A stretch of 64,000 nt of DNA, taken from contig CANTFK010000994.1 of assembly GCA_947646735.1 (NCBI GenBank), forward strand, positions 248,001 to 312,000. The letters are read 5' to 3'. The translations under genes and the position numbers were made by a program. Below the pieces are notes generated by a model, which saw only the letters and a program-made list of their open reading frames with translations, was not told the DNA's origin and did no database searches. Shown here piece by piece: positions 45,968-57,054 of this stretch. Within the stretch, counting starts at the first letter, position 1, and each line of letters begins with the position of its first letter. The DNA comes from Peronospora farinosa. Lineage: Eukaryota > Oomycota > Peronosporomycetes > Peronosporales > Peronosporaceae.

Positions 45968-47296
45968 AGTCCTCGACTTGTGTGTGAGAAATTAAATTCA
46001 TACAGTCAGGAACGTATAATACGTCATAAAGTGTTATCATGTTGCTGCTTGATCCGTTTTGAACAAGTATCTGAACGGTTCCCTGGCCAATCGGCTTTGT
46101 TTTAAAGTGCTTCTGAAATCCTCGGATACATTGAGCTTGTGCATTGTTATCAAATGCGCTATAATCAATAAAGTATCGTAAATTAGAAGCCACATGTACA
46201 TTCGACGCATTGTCAAGACACCATTGTCGTTGTGTGCAGTTTCTGTCTGGAGTATTTTCCCTCGTTGACAGCTTGTTCTGTGCCATCACCATCAGTTCAT
46301 CCGGCTTTTCTTGACATCCATCCGCAAGCTCATTCTTCGGATGCTGTGCAAATGCCACCTGATAATCACTCGTTTTTGGTTTCTTCATTATAGGACAGTC
46401 TCTCATGCGGTGTCCAGGCTTATGACAATTAAAGCAGTTTCCATGCTGCTTATCCGCCTGTGAAGTCGTGCTTTCGAGTACTTTGTCGGCAGCTATTAAC
46501 TTTCTGGTTCCGATATGTGATCTTGCACAGCTAGCGTTTTGCCGGTTCTTGGATGTTTGACTGCCTCCATTGTCCTGCACATTTCCAATGACACCATGGG
46601 CACCAAGCTCCCGATCACACTTGTTTAAACTATCCATTCGCAAAATCTGATCTTTCAATTTTTCCGAAGTGTCCACCTTGTCGTCCCCGCTTTCAACCAT
46701 GCCTCTCAGACGATCAAAGCGCGCATTCGCCGGCAACGATCGAATTAACATCTGCGTAAAGATCGGGTCCCGAATACCTGCGTTCACAGCGACCAATTGA
46801 TCTTTAATCATGAACATGTTTTCCACGTGTTGCGCAACGTCCCAATTAGGTTTGCACTTCATCGCGTTTAACTTGTTGTAAAGAACAATTTCTTGGTTTG
46901 TTCTCGTTGCAGCATTAGTCTTTCCCTCGTAAAAGTCTTCCAAGTATTTCCACATCTCGGTGCCAGTTGCTTTCGTCATCACACGCTGCCCCAACTCCAT
47001 TGATAGGGAAGCAAGAATAAGCTGCTTGATTGTTACTTGTGCCTCTCGAAACGCTTTCACTTCGTTTGCACTTGCGTTACCTACGAGAATCTTGTTTCCC
47101 GTAGCATAACCAGCACATCCTTTTCCTCAAAGGTCAGTTTCATCATCCCTTTGTAGTACGCCCAGGACTGCCCATGCCATCCTACGGGTCGTCCATATAT
47201 GTTTAGCTCTACCTTGTTTGACATGTTGTGCCAGCTTTTAGGTAAGTATACGTTTGTCCTTCCTGACAAACGGAGTCTTTCTTCGCACTCAAACAC
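45915..47296 (-). pseudogene. Copia-A unit 2 gag and protease
   Basis: Same frames, same frameshifts and same encoded residues as unit 1 (gag core, CFNCHKPGHRMRDC, LDNASNVHV). The leader between gag and the primer site differs from units 1 and 3 at two bases (TTTCTTGGTTATG versus TTTATTGGCTATG near 47329-47341). Confidence 0.88.
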
Positions 47297-47358
47297 TTAC
47301 AGCCTTAGCCTGTAAATGCGTCGCCGTTTCTTGGTTATGCTTAAGCCTTGCTCAGGCT

Positions 47359-47372
47359 TGGGCTCATAACCC
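47359..47372 (-). other. Copia-A primer-binding site, unit 2
   Basis: TGGGCTCATAACCC on the plus strand next to LTR 3, as in unit 1. Confidence 0.8.
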
Positions 47373-47748
47373 TGTTGCAATCTCGCTTTATTGCAGTCTC
47401 TCTAGCGTCCAGCTATGCTAGATATAGAGATATATCTCTTGACACTCAAAGATATATATTACTTCGTTTAGCTCTTTCTGGCTACTGACGACTTGCCTTG
47501 CACTTTGCACTTTTCTGACTGAGCTTTCGAGCTTTCATGTATGCGGCTGAAGCTAACCTGCGAGCCGCCACCTTGTCACCAACGTTTGTCGACTCGTCCA
47601 GTTGTCGACTCGTCCCATTCTGATCTCCGCCGTTTCCCTTCTCCATTGTTTCCACGTTTCACCATCGGAATCGGTAAACGGACGTGAAATGTGTAAACGG
47701 ACGTGAAATGTTCCAACGACTTCAACTTGGGAGGAACATATCACAACA
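47373..47748 (-). repeat. Copia-A LTR 3, shared by units 2 and 3
   Basis: Same 376-bp sequence by eye as LTR 1 and 2. Confidence 0.95.
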
Positions 47749-50700
47749 CGCCCCCTCCGACGCTTGTGTCGGAACATCTTTGCTCTTGTGAAATCCTCAT
47801 GCCAATGTCGGCTCGATACTTCGCTAGGCTGCGCTTCGGTAGAGCCTTTGTGAACATATCAGCAGGATTCTCTGTTCCGGACACTTTCTTTACCAAAATA
47901 TGCCCAGCCTTAATTTGTTCGCGCACATAATGCCATCTTAGCTCAATGTGTCTTGTTTTGCTGCTATGTGTGGGTTTGCATGCCAGCGAAATAGCTGCCG
48001 CATTGTCAATGCCCATCGTTAGTACAGCATGTGCCTGTATACAGTGTAAAATCTCATTGAGCATATTTGCAATTCCGCGACCCTCCATGGACGCTTCGCA
48101 TGCTGCCACATATTCGGCTTCTGCGGTTGATTGTGCGACTATTGTTTGACGTCTGGCAGCCCATGCGACAGCTCCAGATTCCATCATAAGCACAAATCCG
48201 GTGACACTTTTTCTTGAGTCGGGATCGTTGCCCCAATCAGCAACACAATATCCAGTAATGACAACATCTTCGTTTGCTCCCATATCTCGTGTGTATCTTA
48301 TGCCGGTTTGTAGTGTAACAGATAGGTATCGCAATACTCGCTTGACGGCTCCGCAGTGTTTTCGTGATGGGTTGCTTACAAAACGGCTCAAGTAGCCCAC
48401 AGCATACGCAATATCTGGCCTTGTAGTAGTCGCCAAGTACATCAACGATCCAAAAGTTCCTCGATAATCAAAATCAGTGTCTTCAGCTGGTTCAATGCAC
48501 TTCCTTTATCTAGTGTTGGTCTCCATAGGAGTTGCACTACCGTGTGCTTCGCCAAAGCCAACTTTCTCGAGAACTTCCTTGCAATATTTCGTTTGGTGAA
48601 TATACGTGTCCGTCTCATCTTGCTCGACATTGATGCCTAAAAAATAGTGCAGCTTTCCTCCATCTTTAAAACCATATTTCGCGTCGATGGCTTCAAAAAA
48701 CGATGCCTTATATGCCTTAGAATCAGTCGCTAATACCACATCGTCGACGTATAACATGAGAAGAGCCAGTACTGCATGTTTGCAGTAGAAGTAAAGACAA
48801 GGCTCAGTCTCACTACGTTTGAACTCTTGAGTGACCAACCAGTTATCAATCTCTTCATTCCATTCGGCTCCTGACTGATGCAAGCCATAGAGCGCTCTGT
48901 CCACTCGATAGATGATTCCTGGGGGTTGAGGGAATCCTGGTATATTTCGGACATATTGCCTGATCTGTAAATTCGCATTCAAGTATGCTGTTTGTACATC
49001 TCCTTAATATAAAACCAGTCCGAATTTTGTGGCTAGTGCCACCAACACTCGAAAGGTAACAATCCGTGCGACAGGCGAAAATGATTCCACGTAGTCAATT
49101 CCTGGCTGCTGATGGTTTCCTAATCCTACAAGTCTAGGACGAAAACGAGTAATGAATTCTTGGTCATCAGTCTTCACTTGGAATCTCCACATTAATCCTA
49201 ATTTGTTTGCCTTCGCCGGGGCTTCTGTTTCATCAATCGGAACCAATACTCCCTTAGAAAACATGGCGTTCACTTCGTTTTTCATACCATTATACCATTC
49301 GTCTTTTTGCGGCGTCTTCATCGCTTCAGTAAAGCTTTTGGGAATCTTGGTCTCATTTGCTCGCCATCTATGGTTCGCTGTAAGACTTTCGCTATTTTCA
49401 TGGAGTGCAGCATTCACAAGGTACCCCTCAAGCCACGACGGGTATCGGCGCTCTGTTGACTGGCGTAAGACCATTTTCTGTGGCCTTCCTTTGTTATCGC
49501 GCCGTCGTTTTATCTCTTGGACATCCTCTAGCTCCGCATCCAAAACTTTCCTACGTTCTCCAGTAATTATTTCAGGAATCATACACGTATCCATCAGGTC
49601 ATTGCTGGACTCACTCGTCGTCGCACCCTCGCGTGAATGTACTGTATCCTTGAATGTGGTAGGTAGTTCCGTATATGCATGTACATTTTCATCCTCATCC
49701 TCGCTATTACTAGTGTCGGATGTCTCTGACCGATAGTCACAACTCACCTTGTCGCAATTTTCGGCAGCTGATTGACTGTCAACATCTGTTTCGGTATCGT
49801 GGGTCGTTTCACTTTCCAAGCTAGAGGGCTTGCTTGTATGATGTTTTTGAATTGCATCATCACTGGCATTGGCACACATAGGGCTCTGATTACTCAGATC
49901 GAGTGTATCCCGAATTACAGGAATATCAATGTTGGTCTCCACTGAATCCACATCAACTAATTCAAACTTTGGTGATGACTCGATTGCTGATGACTCGCTC
50001 TCATAGTCAATCGGGATCGATTCACAATCCGACCCAATACTGTCATCATCCGACTCAATACTGTCGCTATTGCTGTCGACTTCCATGCTGTCTTCATCTG
50101 ACGCAATACTTTCGTCATTGCTGTCGACTTCCATACTCGCTCCATTTTCATCATCCGTACTTGTACGTGACAACCAATCTGATACGGCGACAGCATATCC
50201 TTCATGATATCGGTCACCGTATAGTATATCCTCATTGATCGAAGCATCCAAAACGTGTTGAACCACTTGATCTGCTGGAAAATAAGCTTTAAATCCTGCT
50301 TGTCCTTCCAGGTACCCCAAAAGAAAACCAATTCTGCAGTTATCATCTAGTTTCTTCCGAGATGGGTTGTTCGCTTGATGGACATAAGCGAGAGATCCAA
50401 ACTTCTTTATACCATGTAGGTTTGGCTTCTTGTTCATCATCATTCTGTATGGAGTCTCTTTGATTGACCGACAGTATGCCCTATTTCTCAGGTACGTCGC
50501 CATCTCAAGCGCGTGCATCCAAAACGATTTTGGTAGCTTTGCGGACGCCATCATTGCCTTCATCATGTGAATTAGGGTTTGGTGTGCTCTCTCACATAGG
50601 TTCAAGTGTGATCCATGAGGTGGGTTTGGTAAGAACTCAATGCCAACATTCCTGTACCAAAGGGTAATCTCCCCATTGACAAATTCCCCTCCGCCGTCAG

Positions 50701-51312
50701 ATATCACTTGCTTGACCTTATTTTCGGGAAATTGACGCTCTGCCCAGGAAATGTATCGTTTGATGGCTGTATTTACTTCCGATGCGTTCTTTGAGTAAAG
50801 TGGGTACACCGTAGTATACCGGGAGTATCCATCTACTACAACAAGTACCGCCTTATACGCTCTTGGGCTTGAGCTGTACTTCGGAAAAAGTAAATCGACA
50901 AATATCACTTGATTCTTCGTCGTTATATCACGCTTCAAATGCTTATGACGTGTACGTTGTCGGTCTTTACCAATGTGGCATGCTTCGCAATCAATAAATT
51001 GTTTTGGGCTTAGTGACATTCCGTCTACTAGCTTGCGATCTGCCATGAGCTTCACGTACTGTGGATTAAGATGGCCTAGCCTTTCGTCCACCGTTGGATA
51101 TCAGCGTGCCCTTGTGCGCGCGTATGATTTACCTGAGGACGGAAGCACTTATCTGTGATCAGCAGTTCACCCCTGTCACTCGTTTGTGATAGAAAATCAT
51201 TGATGGCATTAAATGTGAAAAGACCACAGTCATCTCTTTTGATGTTCAGCAGCTTCCGATTATGCTGCCAAAGCTCGTAGAATCTTTCTCCCTCTCGGAT
51301 GCAATACTTCAC
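47741..51312 (-). pseudogene. Copia-A unit 3 pol
   Basis: Carries the same three derived changes as unit 2: the RT nonsense codon (49006-49004), Asp to Val in RNase H (48244-48242), and Gly to Val in LSVTLQ. Units 2 and 3 are therefore closer to each other here than to unit 1. Confidence 0.9.
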
Positions 51313-52641
51313 AGTCCTCGACTTGTGTGTGAGAAATTAAATTCATACAGTCAGGAACGTATAATACGTCATAAAGTGTTATCATGTTGCTGCTTGATCC
51401 GTTTTGAACAAGTATCTGAACGGTTCCCTGGCCAATCGGCTTTGTTTTAAAGTGCTTCTGAAATCCTCGGATACATTGAGCTTGTGCATTGTTATCAAAT
51501 GCGCTATAATCAATAAAGTATCGTAAATTAGAAGCCACATGTACATTCGACGCATTGTCAAGACACCATTGTCGTTGTGTGCAGTTTCTGTCTGGAGTAT
51601 TTTCCCTCGTTGACAGCTTGTTCTGTGCCATCACCATCAGTTCATCCGGCTTTTCTTGACATCCATCCGCAAGCTCATTCTTCGGATGCTGTGCAAATGC
51701 CACCTGATAATCACTCGTTTTTGGTTTCTTCATTATAGGACAGTCTCTCATGCGGTGTCCAGGCTTATGACAATTAAAGCAGTTTCCATGCTGCTTATCC
51801 GCCTGTGAAGTCGTGCTTTCGAGTACTTTGTCGGCAGCTATTAACTTTCTGGTTCCGATATGTGATCTTGCACAGCTAGCGTTTTGCCGGTTCTTGGATG
51901 TTTGACTGCCTCCATTGTCCTGCACATTTCCAATGACACCATGGGCACCAAGCTCCCGATCACACTTGTTTAAACTATCCATTCGCAAAATCTGATCTTT
52001 CAATTTTTCCGAAGTGTCCACCTTGTCGTCCCCGCTTTCAACCATGCCTCTCAGACGATCAAAGCGCGCATTCGCCGGCAACGATCGAATTAACATCTGC
52101 GTAAAGATCGGGTCCCGAATACCTGCGTTCACAGCGACCAATTGATCTTTAATCATGAACATGTTTTCCACGTGTTGCGCAACGTCCCAATTAGGTTTGC
52201 ACTTCATCGCGTTTAACTTGTTGTAAAGAACAATTTCTTGGTTTGTTCTCGTTGCAGCATTAGTCTTTCCCTCGTAAAAGTCTTCCAAGTATTTCCACAT
52301 CTCGGTGCCAGTTGCTTTCGTCATCACACGCTGCCCCAACTCCATTGATAGGGAAGCAAGAATAAGCTGCTTGATTGTTACTTGTGCCTCTCGAAACGCT
52401 TTCACTTCGTTTGCACTTGCGTTACCTACGAGAATCTTGTTTCCCGTAGCATAACCAGCACATCCTTTTCCTCAAAGGTCAGTTTCATCATCCCTTTGTA
52501 GTACGCCCAGGACTGCCCATGCCATCCTACGGGTCGTCCATATATGTTTAGCTCTACCTTGTTTGACATGTTGTGCCAGCTTTTAGGTAAGTATACGTTT
52601 GTCCTTCCTGACAAACGGAGTCTTTCTTCGCACTCAAACAC
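51260..52641 (-). pseudogene. Copia-A unit 3 gag and protease
   Basis: Identical by eye to unit 1 in encoded residues and frame breaks. The leader near 52674-52686 matches unit 1, not unit 2, which suggests patchwork exchange between units. Confidence 0.88.
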
Positions 52642-52703
52642 TTACAGCCTTAGCCTGTAAATGCGTCGCCGTTTATTGGCTATGCTTAAGCCTTGCTCAG
52701 GCT

Positions 52704-52717
52704 TGGGCTCATAACCC
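52704..52717 (-). other. Copia-A primer-binding site, unit 3
   Basis: TGGGCTCATAACCC on the plus strand next to LTR 4, as in units 1 and 2. Confidence 0.8.
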
Positions 52718-53093
52718 TGTTGCAATCTCGCTTTATTGCAGTCTCTCTAGCGTCCAGCTATGCTAGATATAGAGATATATCTCTTGACACTCAAAGATAT
52801 ATATTACTTCGTTTAGCTCTTTCTGGCTACTGACGACTTGCCTTGCACTTTGCACTTTTCTGACTGAGCTTTCGAGCTTTCATGTATGCGGCTGAAGCTA
52901 ACCTGCGAGCCGCCACCTTGTCACCAACGTTTGTCGACTCGTCCAGTTGTCGACTCGTCCCATTCTGATCTCCGCCGTTTCCCTTCTCCATTGTTTCCAC
53001 GTTTCACCATCGGAATCGGTAAACGGACGTGAAATGTGTAAACGGACGTGAAATGTTCCAACGACTTCAACTTGGGAGGAACATATCACAACA
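52718..53093 (-). repeat. Copia-A LTR 4, right end of array
   Basis: Complete 376-bp LTR ending ATCACAACA at 53093. The next bases (CATCACGG) are Copia-C LTR, not a copy of the five bases before LTR 1 (AACCG). Confidence 0.95.
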
Positions 53094-53392
53094 CATCACG
53101 GTTGAAGTTGTAATATTGCATATAATGTATTATTAATACAGAGCTTATAGGCAAGATGCGTGTTGCGAGAAAGAAGCGGTAGGTTAACAATAAGATTCTG
53201 TATTGATACTTACTAGTTATCTATTCTGTCTGCCTCCTAGCCACTCGTTCTCCTAAATGTCTGTGCTCCAACCGCCTCAACGACAGATGGCTGATGGCCA
53301 ACTTGTCTGCTACCATCTTGCACTGACTATCTCTGACCGGATTGACGGCTGGCGCTAATCGAACTCATAATCTTCAACATCAACTTCCAACA
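53094..53392 (-). repeat. Copia-C 3' LTR, right part
   Basis: On the minus strand the LTR starts TGTTGGAAG at 53392, right after the polypurine tract GAGGAGGAG (53401-53393), and runs to 53094 where the Copia-A array begins. Positions 53094-53274 repeat 36502-36682. Confidence 0.75.
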
Positions 53393-53474
53393 CTCCTCCT
53401 CGATTACGCCTCCGTTTCTTCCTTACTCCACTCTCCAACGTCCTTTAACATCCTTGATCGTTCTTGATCTTTCC

Positions 53475-56361
53475 TTACATGATGTGCACGAGCGCGCGCA
53501 GTGTCGAGAGCTTCGTCGCGTCCAACGCCTTCGTGAGGAGGTCTGCGAGCATCTGCTCCGACCTGACGTAGCTCCCCACGATAATGCTGCGACGCGAGTA
53601 GTCGCACAGGAACTTGAGGTGCACATCCACGTGTTTCGCCTTCAGCGAAGATGCCTCGCCCGCGATCTGCGCGATTGCCGCTTGGTTGTCCACTCGCAAC
53701 TGCATCGGGAGTTTGGGCTCCACGCCCACTTCGCGCAACATCTCACGCAGGCCGAGCAGCTCGCGCGCGACCTCACTCGCCGCAACAAACTCCGCCTCCA
53801 TCGTCGACAGGGATACGCCTCCCTGCTTCCGCGCACCCCAGATGACGGCCATCCCGTTCAGCATCACGATGCCACCCGTCATTGACTTCCGGTACGTCTT
53901 GTCGGCGGCAAAATCCGCGTCGCTAAACGCTTCCAGGCACATTACCCCACCCGGTTTGTCATCTGGAATCATCGCGACCTTGAGCGCCGCCGTACCCTTG
54001 AGGTATCGCGCGACGCGTTTCGCCAGCTTCCAGTCTGCCAGTCGAGGCGCGTGTGCTCTTCTCGTGACCTTGTGCACCGCAAATGCTATGTCAGGGCGCG
54101 TGCAACGCGCCAACCAGAGCAGCGAGCCGACCAGCGACTGGAACTGGCGCACTGTCGGTCCTAGTCGCGCGCTTGGCGTCCCAAAAAGTTCCACATCGCC
54201 CTCGTCCAGCTCGTAGCAGCTGTCGTCGATCGGCGTCCACGTCGAGTTGGCGTCGGCGAGCCCGTTGTCGCGCAGGAGGTCTCCGATGGCCTCCTCCTGA
54301 TCGAGCGTGTACCCGCGCTGACCATTGTGCGTCACGCGCATGCCCAGAAACTTGCTAACCCGCTCCAGGTCCTTAATCGACAACGAAGCAAGGCTTTTAA
54401 AGAACCGCTCGACCGCTGCCGCGCTCGTCCCTGTCGCGAGGAGATCGTCGACATACACGCCGACCACGACGAGGTCGTCGCCGTCGCGCTTCCAGTAGAA
54501 GCACATGTCGCTCTCGCACCGCGTGAAACCAGCAACAGCGAGCTTCGAGTGCAGCAGCTGGCTCCATAGCCGGCCTGCCTGCTTGAGCCCATACAGGCTC
54601 TTTCTCATCTCCAGCACCAGCTCACTCGCGTTCGCAACGCCATGCGCTCGCAGCGTCTCCTCCGATACCGGCATGCCGCGCGGCATCTGAAAGAAGATGC
54701 GGAGGTGTGGCTCCTTGTCGGCTTTGACGTAGACGTTGGGGATGTCGCCGTGCTTGGCAGGCACCCACCACGTCGCCGCAAGAGCCAGGATCACTTTGAC
54801 CGTCGACAGGTCCATCAAGGCAGCGAAGGTGAGCGTGTAGTCGACGCCGAGCACCTGCTCATTGCCGCACGCCATTAATCTCGCCTTCAGCCGCTCGAGG
54901 TCGCCCTGCGCATCCGTCTTGGTCTTGTAGACCCATTTAGTGCGTCCCTGGCGTTCGCTTTGTGATTATCCAGACGTCGTTGGCCTCAAGCGCAGCAATC
55001 TCCTCTTGCATAGCCTTCTCCCACTCTTCGCGCTTGACGCTGCGCATCGCCTGTCCGTAGTTAAGCGGATCGTGCTCAAAAACAGCGTTTACGACCCCTC
55101 CGCTCGCGGCTGCCTCCTCCTAACGAGCAGCCGCTTCTGCGCGTTTTGACGCACCGCGTGTTTCATGCGCCGCCCGCGTCCATCGCTTTCCTCTCTTCTT
55201 CCGCGTCGCGCTTCTTCCCTCTGCGCGACCATCGTTCACCGCTGCTGCTGCTGCTGGTATGTCCGACTCTTCCAGGTCTTCGGCCCGATCGCCGACGTTC
55301 ATCGCGCGCTGAATTTGCGCGTTTTGCGCCTCCGTCAACGTCTTGATGTTATTGATGTGCTGCGTGACGACCACTTTGTTGTCACGCGGTAGTAGCACCT
55401 TGTAGCCCTTGGTTTTTTCGCTGACGCCGACAATGATGGCGCGTTTCGAGCGCTGCAGCAACGAGTTCTTGCCCGGGTCCCTGTACACGTCGCACGGGGA
55501 GCCGAAGACGACGATTCCGCGCAGATCCGGCGTCTTTCCCGTCAGAACCTCGAGTGGTGACGCTCTCTTTGCGTTTGCTCGCGTGGGGCTCCGGTTGAGG
55601 ATGTGCACGGCGTATTGCACCGCGTCTCCCCAGAACGTCAGTGGCAGCGCGCAGGCAAACATCATACTACGCGCGAGGTTCAGCACTGTGCGGTGCATTC
55701 GTTCCGCCTTGCCGTTTGAAGCTTGGTTGCGCGCCTCCGGCACTTGGCGCGCGACGCCCGTGCGCTCGCAGAATAGGTCCACGTTGGCGTATTCTCCGCC
55801 GCCATCCGTGCGGAGCACGTAAATCTTGAATTCGAAGAGCTTCTCGAAGTGAACGAGAAATGCCTCAAATTGCTTCGCCGCAGCAGCCTTTGTGCGTGCG
55901 AGAAAGACTCGGCAGTAGTTGCTCTTGTGATCAATGAAGTTCACAAGGTAACGATTGCCGAGCCGATCCTGCGGCGTCATGGGACCCTTGAGTTCCGAGC
56001 AGATGACGCCGCCGATGCGATCGATGGGCGAGTGCGCGCCGCTATCCTGTTGCGACTGCGCGTTGCGCGTCTGCTTGCCCTCGAGGCACGACACGCACGC
56101 CATGCGTTTGTTGCTGCTCAGTCGAATGCCCGATGCCGGGTCTCGCGCCATGCGTTCGATCATGTCGAATGCGAGGTGGCCAAGTCGCTGGTGCCAATGC
56201 AACAGCGAGGCTTCGTGCGGCTCGTCGGCGGTGTTTTCCGTTGCATGTGCTTCGAGCGCCGCCATGATCGCGTCGCCGCCTGCACCCTCCTTGTCTTGCG
56301 AGGCCTTCGTCACGACATACAGCACGTTACTGTCGATCACGACATCGAACGCGACTGCACC
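53475..56361 (-). pseudogene. Copia-C pol (integrase, RT, RNase H)
   Basis: The 56361-55120 frame has the GAG-pre-integrase zinc finger (HWHQRLGHLAFDM then CVSCLEGKQ), and the integrase core with RTDGGGEYAN and NGKAERMHRTVLNLAR. An in-frame TAG stops it, the frame resumes at once (EEWEKAMQEEIAALEANDVW), and a +1-type shift near 54934 leads to 54875-53475. That frame holds RT with YVDD (VGVYVDDLLATG), LYGLKQAGRLWSQLL, and RNase H (AFSDADFAADKTYRKS, VDNQAAIAQI). Apart from these two lesions and the Gypsy-2 insertion, the protein is well preserved. Confidence 0.9.
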
Positions 56362-56366
56362 ATCGC
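56362..56366. repeat. Target-site duplication of Gypsy-2, left copy (ATCGC)
   Basis: ATCGC directly precedes the left LTR and recurs at 63883-63887 directly after the right LTR. Confidence 0.95.
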
Positions 56367-56687
56367 TGTAACGGGCTAAGGACCCGTTACCGTCTTACAC
56401 TAAAAGGGCGTTGAGGAAGCGCTCTTAATTAACTCGTAAATATAACTCTGTTTTTATTTTTGTTTTAGTTTTAATTCGCAGTAAGTGCGAATATGTTCCC
56501 TAGCTCATGGGAACCACTCAATATGGAAGTCGATTTATTATTGGCTAATTATTGGGTCTGGCACCCCAATAATAAACCAATAATAAAAATGACGCGCAGT
56601 ATCCGCTAATCGGATACTGCCCTATGCCTACTTATGTAATTATGTATTAATCCTATAACTACTCATGTAATAAGTTGCCCCATTACA
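56367..56687 (-). repeat. Gypsy-2 3' LTR (321 bp)
   Basis: Starts TGTAACGGGC and ends CCCCATTACA on the plus strand. The outer end contains a 7-bp inverted repeat, TAACGGG and CCCGTTA, seven bases apart. Confidence 0.95.
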
Positions 56688-56703
56688 TCACCCCCCTCTT
56701 TAA
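56688..56703 (-). other. Gypsy-2 polypurine tract
   Basis: The minus strand reads AAAGAGGGGGGTGA directly before the 3' LTR. This is where plus-strand DNA synthesis is primed in LTR elements. Confidence 0.8.
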
Positions 56704-56982
56704 GTTGTGCTTACTACAACGTAAGCACATAACTTTAAAAATGATTCTTTTCACCAAAGATGCAGCGACACAACCTCGAGCCTGCTCAGTGACACGCAAC
56801 TGAGCAGCATGACCCTGGCCGCGCGCGCAAGGATATATCTGGCGACAACAATCGTACGATCTGCATGGAGCAGACACCGCGAGTCACGGACGCACACTTG
56901 ATCCCGTGGACGCTATACCGTTATATCAGCGCTAATCATCCAGAATTACGAGAAGTCATAACGAAACTCTTCATTCGCTATC

Positions 56983-57054
56983 ATTCCGTTGGTGCAGTGG
57001 TTTACCACTGAGTTCTTGATCGTAATGTCGCTGGTTCGATCCCCACGTCCGCCA
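56983..57054 (+). pseudogene. tRNA-like (tRNA-derived) sequence in the Gypsy-2 3' region
   Basis: The plus strand has an A-box match TGGTGCAGTGG (56990-57000) and a B-box match GGTTCGATCCC (57033-57043), spaced as in tRNA genes, and ends TCCGCCA. The acceptor and T stems do not pair well, so it is a decayed tRNA or tRNA-derived element, antisense to pol. On the minus strand it supplies the last codons of the pol frame. Confidence 0.5.

Larger units (their letters stand above)
36683..53093 (-). mobile_element. Copia-A: head-to-tail array of three units with four LTRs
   Basis: The structure is LTR-internal-LTR-internal-LTR-internal-LTR, with an exact 5345-bp period (internal region 4969 bp, LTR 376 bp). 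All three units read on the minus strand and encode a Ty1/copia gag-protease-integrase-RT-RNase H polyprotein. Units differ at only a handful of bases. Every unit carries the same frameshifts and the same in-frame stop, so all are non-autonomous. Neighbouring units share an LTR, which retrotransposition cannot produce directly. No 5-bp target duplication flanks the array. Confidence 0.92.

Noticed and set aside
42028..47748. Three independent Copia-A insertions
   Set aside because: Shared LTRs, no target duplications between units, and identical frameshifts in all three.
36683..53093. The 5345-bp periodicity as a satellite or a CRISPR-like array
   Set aside because: Each unit is a complete copia internal region plus LTR, with primer site and polypurine tract; it is a retrotransposon array.
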